A stretch of 64,000 bases of DNA. Source: Vreelandella sp031769195. Lineage in GTDB: Bacteria; Pseudomonadota; Gammaproteobacteria; Pseudomonadales; Halomonadaceae. A program made the translations under genes and the position numbers. The stretch's first letter is position 1. Every line of letters begins with the position of its first letter. The stretch covers positions 124,001 to 188,000 of the forward strand of contig NZ_JAVHNP010000006.1 of the NCBI RefSeq assembly GCF_031769195.1, in the 5' to 3' direction. Below the pieces are notes generated by a model. It did no database searches, was not told the origin of the DNA, and saw only the letters and a list, made by a program, of their open reading frames with translations. Below are positions 34,905 to 43,723 of this stretch, one piece after another.

Positions 34905-36089
34905 ATGCATAAGCGTTTCTCGGCACAAACTTATCTTATTATGGCAACGACCCTGCTTTTTAGCGGCTCCACCTGGGGGTTTAATGAAACGCCTAGCACC
35001 GACCTTGAGTCGTTGCTCAACGAGACGATGACGCCATTAATGGAACAGCATCGAATCCCTGGCATGGCCGTCGCTTTGAGTCTCCACGGCCAGAGGCATT
35101 ACTTTAATTATGGGCTAGCCGACCAAGAAACGAGCACGCCTGTGACGGATGAGACGCTTTTTGAGCTGGGCTCTATCAGTAAGGTATTCACTGCTGCATT
35201 GACGGGCTATGCGCAGGCTAGCGGCGCCCTGTCACTTTCCGACCCCGCTAGCCACCGCATACCCGCATTGGAAGGCAGCGCGCTCGATGAGGTAACGCTG
35301 TTAGAGCTGGGTACTTATACGGCAGGCGAGCTTCCACTGCAGTTTCCTGAGACGGTAAAAAATGAAACTCAGATGATGGATTACTATCGACAGTGGCAGC
35401 CTGCGTCTCCTCCCGGCTCTCAACGGTTGTACTCCAACCCAAGCATTGGGCTGATGGGCTATCTCACGTCGCAACGCCTTGGCCAACCCTTTGAAGACCT
35501 GATGCAAGAGGCTGTCTTTGAACCACTGGGGCTTGAGCACACCCACTTTCAGGTACCAGCAGCGCAACAGCGGCACTATGCCTACGGTTATTCAAAAGAG
35601 GATGAGCCAATTCGGGTGAACCCTGGCGTGCTGGATGCCCAGGCTTACGGGCTGAAAGCAAACGCCGCCGACGTACTGACGTTGATAGAAGCGCATATGA
35701 GCAGCACAGGGCTCCCCACCGACGAGGGTAATACTCTCGACCAAGCGCTAGCGACGACACGCACAGGCTATTTTGAGGTAGGAGCGATGACACAGGGCTT
35801 GGGCTGGGAAAGCTACGCCTACCCGGTAGCACTTGAAACGCTATTAGAAGGCAACTCACGAGAGATGATTTTGGCGCCTAATTCCGCTAACCGCTTAACG
35901 CCCCCCATGCCCCCTAGGCAGGCGGCATACTATAACAAAACGGGCTCAACTAACGGCTTTGGCGGCTATGTGGCCTTTGTGCCCAGCGAGCAAATTGGCA
36001 TCGTTATACTGGCAAACCGAAACTACCCGATTCAGGCACGCATCGACACTGCTCACCAGCTACTCACTGCATTAACCAATACGCCTTGA
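34905..36089 (+). CDS. ampC: Class C beta-lactamase (AmpC)
   Basis: The 394-residue serine beta-lactamase has a signal peptide (1-25). It has the class C active site: SISK with the nucleophile Ser at about residue 90, the YSN motif in RLYSNPSIGL, and KTG in NKTGSTNGFGGYVAF. Length and motif spacing are normal for AmpC. It hydrolyses cephalosporins and penicillins in the periplasm. It is paired with a divergent ampR, so expression is probably inducible. It is followed by a perfect hairpin. Confidence 0.95.
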   Translation: MHKRFSAQTYLIMATTLLFSGSTWGFNETPSTDLESLLNETMTPLMEQHRIPGMAVALSLHGQRHYFNYGLADQETSTPVTDETLFELGSISKVFTAALTGYAQASGALSLSDPASHRIPALEGSALDEVTLLELGTYTAGELPLQFPETVKNETQMMDYYRQWQPASPPGSQRLYSNPSIGLMGYLTSQRLGQPFEDLMQEAVFEPLGLEHTHFQVPAAQQRHYAYGYSKEDEPIRVNPGVLDAQAYGLKANAADVLTLIEAHMSSTGLPTDEGNTLDQALATTRTGYFEVGAMTQGLGWESYAYPVALETLLEGNSREMILAPNSANRLTPPMPPRQAAYYNKTGSTNGFGGYVAFVPSEQIGIVILANRNYPIQARIDTAHQLLTALTNTP

Positions 36090-36090
36090 A

Positions 36091-36120
36091 CAGAAGCGCC
36101 GCCCGAGGGCGGCGCTTCTG
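36091..36120. terminator. Hairpin after ampC
   Basis: CAGAAGCGCCGCC and its exact complement form a 13-bp stem with a CGAG tetraloop starting 1 base after the ampC stop. Only a short T run follows, but the stem is very stable. It probably ends ampC transcription. Confidence 0.75.
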
Positions 36121-36225
36121 TTCCACTCATACTGCGTGAAAAGTGCGAGGATTGCATTTTCCCTCGCCGAAAAGGAGACTAGCGCCTTCCCCCGCTCATT
36201 ACACTCACTGCAAAGAGCCAATACC

Positions 36226-36915
36226 ATGCGCCTAAACGCCGATTTTAGCCACTTTGCCTGTGTCACGCCGGAGCAGTACCGCTGGGTAGCCTCGCCTAGC
36301 GCAGGCGTGGAACGCATGATGCTAGACCGCATTGGTGATGAAGTAGCCCGCGCCACGAGCCTGGTGCGCTACGCGCCCAACAGCCAGTTCAACCGCCACA
36401 CCCACGGCGGCGGCGAAGAGATTCTAGTACTTGAAGGCGTGTTTGCAGACGAGCATGGCCGCTACCCGGCGGGCAGCTACCTGCGTAACCCCATCGGCAC
36501 CGGGCATACCCCGCATATTGGCGAAGAGGGCGCGCTGATTTTAGTGAAGCTGCACCAGTTTGATGAGAACGACCTGCTCCAGCTCGCCATCCCCGCCCAC
36601 CGCCTGCCCTGGCAGCCTGACCGTCGGCCAGGGATCACGTATAAAATGCTGCATACCTACCAAAACGAGCGGGTCAGCCTAGAGCGCTGGGAAAGCAATA
36701 TCGCCATTGATTACCCGGCACTCACGGGCGGTTTAGAGCTGCTAGTGCTGGAAGGCTCGCTGTGCGATGCGGGCAGCGAATACCCAGAAGGCACCTGGTG
36801 CCGCTACCCGCCTGGGGCGGCACCTGAACTCCGCGCGGGCCAGCACGGGGTGATGATGTACGTAAAGCGTGGGCACCTCTCTGACGCCCTTTCCCACGCT
36901 AACGCTCCGAGCTAA
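36226..36915 (+). CDS. ChrR-like cupin protein
   Basis: The 229-residue protein contains two cupin halves. The first has a metal-binding pattern HTHGGGEEILVLEGVFADE (about 55-75). The second (about 145-225) is degenerate and lacks the His pair. It resembles the C-terminal cupin domain of ChrR-type anti-sigma factors, but no N-terminal zinc anti-sigma domain is present and no sigma factor gene lies nearby. It is thus a stand-alone cupin of unknown substrate. The ATG at 36226 begins the conserved part; an upstream ATG at 36136 adds an unlike N terminus. It overlaps the convergent DUF6164 gene by 4 bases. Confidence 0.8.
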   Translation: MRLNADFSHFACVTPEQYRWVASPSAGVERMMLDRIGDEVARATSLVRYAPNSQFNRHTHGGGEEILVLEGVFADEHGRYPAGSYLRNPIGTGHTPHIGEEGALILVKLHQFDENDLLQLAIPAHRLPWQPDRRPGITYKMLHTYQNERVSLERWESNIAIDYPALTGGLELLVLEGSLCDAGSEYPEGTWCRYPPGAAPELRAGQHGVMMYVKRGHLSDALSHANAPS

Positions 36916-37277
36916 CGCAACAAACTAAGAAACGGCAGCAGCGTGAGCAGTGCAATCAGCACCACGGCCACCATGACCAGCGTGACCTGAAACGGATGCG
37001 CGATTAAGCGGCGCCACAGCGTGGGCGCCTCATTGCGCGCCAGCGCTTCTTCATGGGCTTTGCGGGCGTTGGCTTGGCGCTCAACTTGGTACTCGGCCAG
37101 TACTTGCTCTGCGTCGATACGCTGGGAAGTATCACGCAGCCAAATGGCATCGACCCCCAGGCGGAAAAAGCCCGCCTGGGTTTCGTACACATCAAAGCCA
37201 TGTTCATTTAGCAGTTGGCGAACTTCCATGGCTTCTTCATCGGTGACATGGCGCAACCGAAACAGCAGATGAGCCAT
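36912..37277 (-). CDS. DUF6164 family membrane protein
   Basis: The 121-residue protein has a soluble N-terminal part (about 1-85) with HLLFRLRHVTDEEAMEVRQLLNEHGFDVYET. A single C-terminal transmembrane helix follows (about 95-117). The pattern is that of the DUF6164 family, whose function is unknown. It lies 2 bases after gloA on the same strand, so the two are probably co-transcribed. Confidence 0.75.
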   Translation of the reverse strand: MAHLLFRLRHVTDEEAMEVRQLLNEHGFDVYETQAGFFRLGVDAIWLRDTSQRIDAEQVLAEYQVERQANARKAHEEALARNEAPTLWRRLIAHPFQVTLVMVAVVLIALLTLLPFLSLLR

Positions 37278-37279
37278 CG

Positions 37280-37813
37280 TTAATCGCCCATACCTGCCAT
37301 CCGGTCGGCCTGAATCACTTCGATCCAGTAGCCATCGGCGTCTTTCACGAAAATGACGTCTTTCATCTTGCCCTGGTCAGCGCGCTTCACGAAGGTCACG
37401 TCGTGCTCGTCAAACCACGCCTGGGCGGCTTCTAAATCCGGCACGCTGAAACAGATATGCCCAAACCCCTGCGGTTCGGCATTACCGTCGTGGTAGGCAA
37501 AGTCCTGCTCGTTTTCGGTGCCCCAGTTGTGCGTCAGCTCCAGCAGGCCTTTTTGGCTAAAGGTCCAGGCGGTGCGGGCTTGCGTCTCTTCAGGCACGCT
37601 GTCGCTGGCCTCTACGTTGGCTAGGAAGTAGAGCGAAAACTGCATCTCTTCAAAGTCGAGCCGACGCAGTACCTGCATGCCGAACACCTTGGAGTAGAAT
37701 GCCAAAGCCCGCTCGGGGTCTTTGACCCGCAGCATGGTGTGGTTCAAACGAAACCCCTGGGTTTGCGGTGCAACGGGGGCCACGCCTGGGTGCTGTTCAC
37801 CTTGAAACGACAT
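37280..37813 (-). CDS. gloA: Lactoylglutathione lyase (glyoxalase I)
   Basis: The 177-residue metalloenzyme converts the methylglyoxal-glutathione hemithioacetal to S-lactoylglutathione. Metal ligand positions are visible in LNHTMLRVKDPERAL (His), LLELTHNWG (Glu), GFGHICFSVPD (His) and GYWIEVIQ (Glu). The length and insertions fit the longer, zinc-type Pseudomonas/eukaryote class. The ATG at 37813 has AGAGGAGAG before it; an earlier start at 37897 adds 28 unlike residues. Confidence 0.95.
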   Translation of the reverse strand: MSFQGEQHPGVAPVAPQTQGFRLNHTMLRVKDPERALAFYSKVFGMQVLRRLDFEEMQFSLYFLANVEASDSVPEETQARTAWTFSQKGLLELTHNWGTENEQDFAYHDGNAEPQGFGHICFSVPDLEAAQAWFDEHDVTFVKRADQGKMKDVIFVKDADGYWIEVIQADRMAGMGD

Positions 37814-38020
37814 ACAACTCTCCTCTTCGGTTGGGGCCATCATCCAAGCAGCGCCGCTTTTGCGCAAATTCTTTGACGAACGTATTACTTTGTACAAGGC
37901 TTAGACTTTCGATACTTACCAGCCTTTCCGCGCAGGCTCGCTGCGTGCTGATGGCACTGCTTATACTCTGTTATGAGGGCGCGGAATGTAGAATTCCAGC
38001 CCTTTCCCCAAGGAGCCATT

Positions 38021-38395
38021 ATGTCCCGTGATCTCAATGTGCTGGGTGAACCCTTAACACCCTGCTGCCACGACCCAAAAACCGGCTTCTACCGCGATGG
38101 ATTTTGTCGCGTTGGCCCTGATGATGTGGGCATCCACTCCGTATGCGCGATGATGACCGAGGAGTTTCTGGCTTTCTCAAAGGGGCAAGGCAACGACTTA
38201 GTCACACCACGCCCAGCGTATGGCTTTCCCGGCCTGACACCCGGCGACCGCTGGTGTTTATGCGCCCACCGCTGGGCTGAAGCCGCTCAGGTAGGCCTGG
38301 CACCGCCTGTGATTTTATCGGGCACTAATCAGCGCACATTAGAGATTATCCCACTGATTAAATTGCAGCAGCATGCGCTGGATGCCGTGCACTAA
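38021..38395 (+). CDS. DUF2237 family protein
   Basis: The 124-residue protein has the DUF2237 pattern: an N-terminal NVLGEPLTPCCHDPKTGFYRDG with a Cys pair, VGIHSVCAMMTEEFLAFSKGQGNDL, and a C-terminal PGDRWCLCAHRWAEA. The conserved Cys and His suggest metal or redox function, but none is known. An AAGGAG SD lies 5 bases before the ATG. It is a single gene. Confidence 0.85.
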   Translation: MSRDLNVLGEPLTPCCHDPKTGFYRDGFCRVGPDDVGIHSVCAMMTEEFLAFSKGQGNDLVTPRPAYGFPGLTPGDRWCLCAHRWAEAAQVGLAPPVILSGTNQRTLEIIPLIKLQQHALDAVH

Positions 38396-38531
38396 CGCTC
38401 AGGGTGGTGCACGCCGCTTATCATCCCAAAATCGTCACTGGAAAGTCTATGCAAAACCTCTACACTTCTATTCCAATGCCTTTACATAATAACTAGTGAT
38501 GCCTCGCTGATGGCGTCCTGTGGAGTGTGTC

Positions 38532-38876
38532 ATGACCGCAATCGATATGACCCTTGGCGACCGCCTTACGCTTAAGCAGTTAGCCTATGCCATTCAGAAT
38601 GGTTTTTCGCCGATTGTTGAAGTGGAGTCCATGGATGGCATCTACAAGGTGCGCTTTCACCATGCCAACGGGGTATCGGATCTGAGCGATACCCACGGGC
38701 GCGTGAGTACGTTTCTGGGCACCGGGGAAATACGCGACACCCTGGGCCAACTCGGCCTGACCCATGGCGTACTGACCTTCTCCGACCAGTGCGGTGATGA
38801 GATGATTGGTGTCTCTGGCCGCGCGATTACCCCCGATGAAATGCTTACCTACGGCACCCGCATCGCCTTTCGCTAG
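38532..38876 (+). CDS. DUF6482-like small protein
   Basis: The 114-residue soluble protein has LTLKQLAYAIQNGF, VEVESMDGIYKVRF and LTFSDQCGDEMIGV. This pattern resembles DUF6482 proteins of pseudomonads, whose function is unknown. The ATG at 38532 fits the family start. A GTG at 38520 is also in frame. It is followed by the TPP riboswitch of thiM. Confidence 0.65.
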   Translation: MTAIDMTLGDRLTLKQLAYAIQNGFSPIVEVESMDGIYKVRFHHANGVSDLSDTHGRVSTFLGTGEIRDTLGQLGLTHGVLTFSDQCGDEMIGVSGRAITPDEMLTYGTRIAFR

Positions 38877-38931
38877 GTCGTTACCCGCCAGGGGTTTACA
38901 GCTCCGCTTAAGGCTAGGATAGTACCCTCCA

Positions 38932-39037
38932 ACGACAGGGGCGCCGCATGGCGGCTGAGAAGCACCCTTCGAACCTGAACCGGATAACGCCGGCGTAGGG
39001 AGTCGTGGTGCTTTCCACCACCTCCTTTGCCGGGAGG
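38932..39037 (+). promoter_or_regulatory. TPP (THI-box) riboswitch controlling thiM
   Basis: The aptamer spans 38932-39006. Its P1 stem is ACGAC/GTCGT and it holds the conserved CTGAGA and ACCTGAACCGGATAA elements and GCGTAGGGA. Downstream, GTGGTG (39005-39010) can pair with CACCAC (39016-39021). CCTCC (39021-39025) can pair with the SD GGAGG (39033-39037). These two pairings exclude each other, which fits TPP-dependent hiding of the thiM ribosome binding site. Confidence 0.95.
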
Positions 39038-39042
39038 ATGCT

Positions 39043-39849
39043 ATGACCTACCCACCGCTTGGCGATATGCTTGCCACGTTGCGCGATACCACCCCGCTGG
39101 TTCACTGCATCACTAACTATGTAGCGATGAACAGCACCGCTAATTTATTGCTGGCCACCGGCGCCTCACCCGCCATGCTGCATGCGCCTGAAGAAGTGGC
39201 TGAATTCACCGCAATGGCGGGAGCGCTTTCGATCAACATTGGTACGATCTCTTCCCCTTGGGCAGCCTCGATGGAGCTTGCCGCACGCTCGGCGAACGAC
39301 ACCGGCACGCCTTGGGTGCTAGACCCTGTTGCCGTTGGGGCAACTGCCTTTCGTCAGCACGTATGCACTGCGCTGCTGGCGCACCAGCCCAGCGTTATTC
39401 GTGCCAATGCGTCAGAGGTCATGGCCCTGGCAGGCTTAGCGAGCCAAGGGCGCGGGGTGGATGCCACCGCAACGACCGATGACGCCACAGCGGCCATCGC
39501 ACTCGCACAGCAGCAGCGCTGTATCGTGGCCATGACCGGCGAATCCGACGTGATTACCGACGGCACCCACCACTATCGTTTAACGGGCGGGCATCCGATG
39601 ATGCCACGGGTGACCACCTTGGGCTGTGGGTTAAGCGCGCTGGTGGCCGGATTTGTGGCTGCCAATCGTGACGAACCGCTGGCCGCCACGATGGCGGCAT
39701 TAGCCTGTTTCAGCCTAGCGGGCAGCCGGGCCGGGCAGCAGGCCCGTGGCCCGGGCAGCTTTCAGGTAGCACTGTTGGATGCGCTGTATACCCTCACACC
39801 GGAGGACCTCTCCTCCCTGAACACGCTGGAGGCACTGCATGCGGTGTGA
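39043..39849 (+). CDS. thiM: Hydroxyethylthiazole kinase
   Basis: The 268-residue kinase phosphorylates the thiazole alcohol for thiamine salvage. Family features include PLVHCITNYVAMNSTANLLLATGASPAM, the WVLDPVAVGAT segment, RANASEVMALAG and the late catalytic GCGLSALVAGFVA. It sits behind the TPP riboswitch and overlaps thiE by 11 bases, so both are controlled by thiamine diphosphate. Confidence 0.96.
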   Translation: MTYPPLGDMLATLRDTTPLVHCITNYVAMNSTANLLLATGASPAMLHAPEEVAEFTAMAGALSINIGTISSPWAASMELAARSANDTGTPWVLDPVAVGATAFRQHVCTALLAHQPSVIRANASEVMALAGLASQGRGVDATATTDDATAAIALAQQQRCIVAMTGESDVITDGTHHYRLTGGHPMMPRVTTLGCGLSALVAGFVAANRDEPLAATMAALACFSLAGSRAGQQARGPGSFQVALLDALYTLTPEDLSSLNTLEALHAV

Positions 39850-40453
39850 TCTTTCTCTCTATTTAGTGACTGATGCGGCCCTCTGCGCGGGCATCGGCCT
39901 GGAGGCCACGGTAGAAGCGGCGGTCAAAGGGGGCGTCACCATGGTGCAACTGCGCGACAAACACGCCAGTGACGAGGCGATGATTGCGCAAGCGAAACGG
40001 CTAAAAGCCTTACTGGCGGGCACCGGCGTGCCGCTGATTATTAACGACCGGCTCAACGTCGCCGTGGCAAGCCAAGCCGATGGCCTACACGTTGGCCAGA
40101 GCGATACCGCCGTTCAGGAGGCACGCCAAGCGCTGGGACCACAGGCCATTCTTGGGCTATCGATCAATACGCTGGAGCAGCTGCATAACGCCCCCGTGGC
40201 TCTGCTCGATTACGTGGGGCTGGGGCCGGTGTTTGCGACCGTGAGTAAGCAGGACCACGCCCAACCGATTGGTTTTGACGGCTTAGCGACGCTGGCCAGC
40301 GCCTGCTCTCTACCGAGCGTGGCGATTGGTGGTTTGAAAGCGGAGCACGCAGCCCAGGTAAAGGCAGCGGGAGCGAATGGCCTGGCGGTCATTTCAGCGA
40401 TCTGCGGCCAGCCCGACCCGTACCAAGCCACACTAGCGTTTCGCGCGGCATGA
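39839..40453 (+). CDS. thiE: Thiamine-phosphate synthase
   Basis: The 204-residue TIM-barrel enzyme couples thiazole phosphate with the pyrimidine diphosphate. Typical stretches are VTMVQLRDKHASD, PLIINDRLNVAVASQADGLHVGQSD, YVGLGPVFATVSKQDH and VAIGGLKAEHA. It starts inside the thiM 3' end and overlaps the following LysR gene by 4 bases. Confidence 0.96.
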   Translation: MRCDLSLYLVTDAALCAGIGLEATVEAAVKGGVTMVQLRDKHASDEAMIAQAKRLKALLAGTGVPLIINDRLNVAVASQADGLHVGQSDTAVQEARQALGPQAILGLSINTLEQLHNAPVALLDYVGLGPVFATVSKQDHAQPIGFDGLATLASACSLPSVAIGGLKAEHAAQVKAAGANGLAVISAICGQPDPYQATLAFRAA

Positions 40454-41382
40454 TTCAGCTCGACCAGCTGGCGGCCTTTGTCAAAGTGGCGGAGCTTGGC
40501 AGCTACACCCGCGCGGCAGAAACATTAGATCTCTCGCGCACGCGGGTGTCGCGGCAGGTAATGGCGCTGGAGGAGGCGCTGGGCGCGCGTTTGATTCAGC
40601 GCACGACACGGCGGTTGCATCTCACCGACGCTGGCGAGCGCTATTTGTCCCGTGCCCAGGCGATTCTGCTCGCCTTGGAGGAGGCCGCGGCTGATGTGGG
40701 CAGCGGTACCAGCACCGTCAGCGGACGGCTGCGCATCAACGGGCCTATGAGTTTCGGCACTCGCTATTTGGCGCCTCAAGTCGCCACGTTTATGCAGGCC
40801 CACCCCGCTCTAGAGGTGCGTTTGGACCTTAATGACCGCCGTGTCGATCTTCTTGAGGAGGGCTACGACGTTGCGATTCGTATCGGCAGCCTGCCCGACT
40901 CCAGCTTGATTGCTAAACGCCTGACCCGCTGCCAGTTAGTGTTTTGCGCCTCACCCGAGTATCTCACTCAGCACGGCACGCCAGCGTGCATTGAAGACCT
41001 TGCCCAGCACCACTGCCTGCGGTATCGCAGCGGGCAAACCAGCGGCGACTGGCGGCTTGGTAGTCAGATGTTTAGCGTGGCAGGGCCACTTGAGAGCAAT
41101 AACGGCGACATGCTGACCCACGCCGCCGAAGCGGGGCTGGGCATTGCTCAGCAACCGAGCTTTTTAGTCACCGAAAGCATTGCCTCCGGGCGATTAGTGC
41201 CCATTATGACCCACCTGCCCGCCACGCTGCTGGATATCCACGCGCTCTACCCTGCTAAGCGCTTTCTACCTGCCAAGGTGGTGCGCTTTATTGAACAGCT
41301 CGCGGATGCGTGGGGTGACCCACCGGTGTGGGAGCGGGAACTGGGGTTGTCGCGTACATTGTCGCCAAAAACGCAACAGTGA
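40450..41382 (+). CDS. LysR family transcriptional regulator
   Basis: The 310-residue regulator has an N-terminal winged HTH (LAAFVKVAELGSYTRAAETLDLSRTRVSRQVMALE) and a periplasmic-binding-like effector domain (about 90-295). It overlaps thiE by 4 bases, so it is transcribed with the thi genes. LysR genes of this subtype are often next to DoxX and DODA-like genes, which follow here, so it may control those rather than thiamine genes. The effector is unknown. Confidence 0.88.
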   Translation: MIQLDQLAAFVKVAELGSYTRAAETLDLSRTRVSRQVMALEEALGARLIQRTTRRLHLTDAGERYLSRAQAILLALEEAAADVGSGTSTVSGRLRINGPMSFGTRYLAPQVATFMQAHPALEVRLDLNDRRVDLLEEGYDVAIRIGSLPDSSLIAKRLTRCQLVFCASPEYLTQHGTPACIEDLAQHHCLRYRSGQTSGDWRLGSQMFSVAGPLESNNGDMLTHAAEAGLGIAQQPSFLVTESIASGRLVPIMTHLPATLLDIHALYPAKRFLPAKVVRFIEQLADAWGDPPVWERELGLSRTLSPKTQQ

Positions 41383-41473
41383 AGTGCAACACCGCCGGAT
41401 TATCTTATCAGCTTGCCGTCGTACAGTAGTGACATCGCATCCACGGGGATGCTCACTACCACGAGAGAGCGCT

Positions 41474-41896
41474 ATGACCACATCATCCGTCACACCCGCA
41501 TCCGCTTCTGTACTCAATCTTCACGCAACCGCCCTACTGCGCATTAGCCTAGGGGTCATGGCACTGGCCCACGGATTGCTCAAAGTATTCGTTTTTACCA
41601 TTCCCGGCACGGTGGGCTATTTTGAGTCGCTGGGGCTACCAGGGTTTGTGGCTTATTTAACCATTGCAGCCGAAGTAGGCGGCGGCTTAGCACTGCTGCT
41701 CGGTGTGTATACCCGCTGGGTCAGCCTTGCGCTGGTGCCTGTGTTGCTAGGTGCCGCCTGGGTGCATCTGGGCAATGGCTGGATGTTCTCGAATGCAGGC
41801 GGTGGCTGGGAATTCCCGGTGTTTTGGGCCGTGGCGCTGCTGGTTCAGGCCAGCCTAGGCAGCGGTAGCCTCGTAATTAACCGCCGCTGGGCATAA
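41474..41896 (+). CDS. DoxX family membrane protein
   Basis: The 140-residue protein has four hydrophobic helices and the DoxX pattern LLRISLGVMALAHGLLKVFVF, followed by EVGGGLALLLGVYTRWVSLAL. DoxX proteins are small quinone-related or redox membrane proteins of mostly unknown role. The ATG at 41474 is preferred; the upstream in-frame extension from 41291 overlaps the LysR gene and is unlike the family. It probably forms a unit with the downstream dioxygenase. Confidence 0.88.
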   Translation: MTTSSVTPASASVLNLHATALLRISLGVMALAHGLLKVFVFTIPGTVGYFESLGLPGFVAYLTIAAEVGGGLALLLGVYTRWVSLALVPVLLGAAWVHLGNGWMFSNAGGGWEFPVFWAVALLVQASLGSGSLVINRRWA

Positions 41897-41970
41897 CGAT
41901 CATCGCGTTTCATATCCATGTTCACCCGCTAAGGCGACAGCGTTAGCGGGTATCTGCCGAGGGTTTACTC

Positions 41971-42708
41971 ATGTTACCCAGTCTGTTTATTTCCCATGGT
42001 TCGCCCATGCTGGCGCTCACGCCGACACCCGCCCATCGCTTTTTGCGGGAGCTAGGCAACGCCCTGCGCCCTAAGGCCGTGGTGGTGGTCTCTGCTCACT
42101 GGGAAACGCCGCAGTTACAGGTCAGCAGCAGCGTACAGCCTGCCACAATTCACGATTTTGGTGGCTTTCCGGATGCCCTGTTTGCCCTTCAATATCCCGC
42201 TCTAGGCGACCCTGAACTGGCAACCCGGCTAGCCACTCGGCTGGGGGCAACGCTGGTTGAGCGTGGATTGGATCACGGTGCCTGGGTGCCCCTATCGCTG
42301 ATGTATCCGGAGGCTGACGTGCCGGTGGTCTCGCTGTCGCTGCCTAGCCGCTGGAGCAATACCGCGCTGATGCAACTGGGCGAGCAGCTGGCAGACCTTC
42401 GGCAGGAGAACATTCTGGTGATAGGATCCGGCAGTTTGACCCACAATCTCTATGAGCTGCTGCCGCTGGAGAGCCAAATGCCTCAATGGGTGGATCGCTT
42501 TGCCGAGTGGGTACATACGCGGCTGCTGGCAGGGGATCGTGATGCACTCCTCCATTGGCAAGAAGCGCCGGAAGCCCAACGCAACCATCCCACTCCAGAG
42601 CATTTTCAGCCCTTGCTAGTGGCCCTAGGGGCGGGCAGTACGGCGACTCGACAACACCACAGCGTAGAGCACGGCGTACTGGCCATGGATGTGTATCAGT
42701 TTGCCTAA
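41971..42708 (+). CDS. DODA-type extradiol dioxygenase (YgiD-like)
   Basis: The 245-residue protein belongs to the class III extradiol dioxygenase family. Metal-site His residues are visible in LFISHGSPML, VVSAHWETPQ, LDHGAWVPL and an NHPTPEHFQPL segment. Members cleave catechols such as 4,5-DOPA. The native substrate in bacteria is usually unknown. It follows the DoxX gene by 74 bases. Confidence 0.92.
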   Translation: MLPSLFISHGSPMLALTPTPAHRFLRELGNALRPKAVVVVSAHWETPQLQVSSSVQPATIHDFGGFPDALFALQYPALGDPELATRLATRLGATLVERGLDHGAWVPLSLMYPEADVPVVSLSLPSRWSNTALMQLGEQLADLRQENILVIGSGSLTHNLYELLPLESQMPQWVDRFAEWVHTRLLAGDRDALLHWQEAPEAQRNHPTPEHFQPLLVALGAGSTATRQHHSVEHGVLAMDVYQFA

Positions 42709-42730
42709 CACCATGTTAGGAAACCGCGAT

Positions 42731-42753
42731 GCCCCACGCCTATGCCGTGGGGC
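42731..42753. terminator. Terminator-like hairpin between convergent genes
   Basis: GCCCCACG and CGTGGGGC form a perfect 8-bp stem with a 7-nt loop between the dioxygenase gene and the convergent DMT gene, overlapping the end of the latter. No T tract follows on either strand. Confidence 0.4.
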
Positions 42754-43615
42754 GACGTTTCAGCGTCGTGCGCCGATCATGATAGGCAATGGCCAACCCA
42801 CTTAGCATAATTAGCGCGCTACCCACCCAGACCCAAAGATCGGGTAATTCGCCCCAAAACCACCAGCCTAGCAGTACTGCCCACAGCATCGCAGTGTAAT
42901 CAAACGGTGCAGCAATCGCAGCCGGGGCGTGACGAAAGGCCAGCGTAATAAATGCCGTGGCCCCCACGCCCAAGACGCCCGACACTAAAAACCCCAGCCA
43001 GTGCCAGGGCTGCGGCGTTTGCCATACCCAGGGGAGAGTGATCGCGGTCACAACCAGGGGCACCATGGTCATATAAAACACCATGGCCCAAAGGTGCTCG
43101 TTCGCGCCGTAGCGTCGCGCCGTCACCATCATTAAGGCGTAAAAGACGGCGGCGGCCAGCACGATCATAGCCCCCAGCTGAAAGGCATCTCCGCCAGGGC
43201 GCACCACAATCAGAACGCCGACAAATCCCGCCAGCGAGGCCACCAGTACCGGCGGGTCAATACGTTCGCCCAGCAGCGGTACGGAAAGCAGTGTGACAAA
43301 CAGCGGTGCGACAAACGCAATTGCGGTGGCCTCTGCCAGCGGCAGCAGGGTTAGCCCCCAAACAAAGCAGACCATAGTGGCGGTATAAATCAGCCCACGC
43401 AGCAGATGAACCCCTGGGCGCTTGGTGCGCAGCTTACCCAGCCCACCGCTATAGTAGGCCAGCAGTGCAATAAGCGGCAGCGATACCAGCGTGCGAAAGA
43501 AAATAATCTGTAACGGCGAGTGCACCGCCCCTAACCATTTTGATACCGCATCACCTAGTGCCAAAAACAGCACGCCTAAGCACATGCAAAGAATGCCTTT
43601 TAGGGATGGCGTCAT
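42740..43615 (-). CDS. EamA/DMT superfamily permease
   Basis: The 291-residue protein has ten hydrophobic helices in two EamA repeats. The first begins GILCMCLGVLFLALGDAVSKWLG, and the second half has the family-like AAPFDYTAMLWAVLLGWWFWGELP. It is a predicted inner-membrane exporter or importer of a small metabolite. The substrate is unknown. The ATG at 43615 is chosen because AGGAG lies 7 bases before it; ATG 43621 is too close to it. Confidence 0.9.
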   Translation of the reverse strand: MTPSLKGILCMCLGVLFLALGDAVSKWLGAVHSPLQIIFFRTLVSLPLIALLAYYSGGLGKLRTKRPGVHLLRGLIYTATMVCFVWGLTLLPLAEATAIAFVAPLFVTLLSVPLLGERIDPPVLVASLAGFVGVLIVVRPGGDAFQLGAMIVLAAAVFYALMMVTARRYGANEHLWAMVFYMTMVPLVVTAITLPWVWQTPQPWHWLGFLVSGVLGVGATAFITLAFRHAPAAIAAPFDYTAMLWAVLLGWWFWGELPDLWVWVGSALIMLSGLAIAYHDRRTTLKRRPTA

Positions 43616-43674
43616 GAACATGCTCCTTGTGTTGCTATTATTATGATTCTGCGAAGTGATCATCGACCTACAAT

Positions 43675-43705
43675 AAAAAACCCCGCCAACGAGACATTGG
43701 CGGGG
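43675..43705 (-). terminator. Intrinsic terminator of the D,D-carboxypeptidase gene
   Basis: CCCCGCCAA and TTGGCGGGG form a perfect 9-bp stem with a 7-nt loop. On the minus strand it is followed by six T. It lies 18 bases after the stop of the upstream minus-strand gene. Confidence 0.92.
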
Positions 43706-43723
43706 TGAGAACCGCAAACGGGG

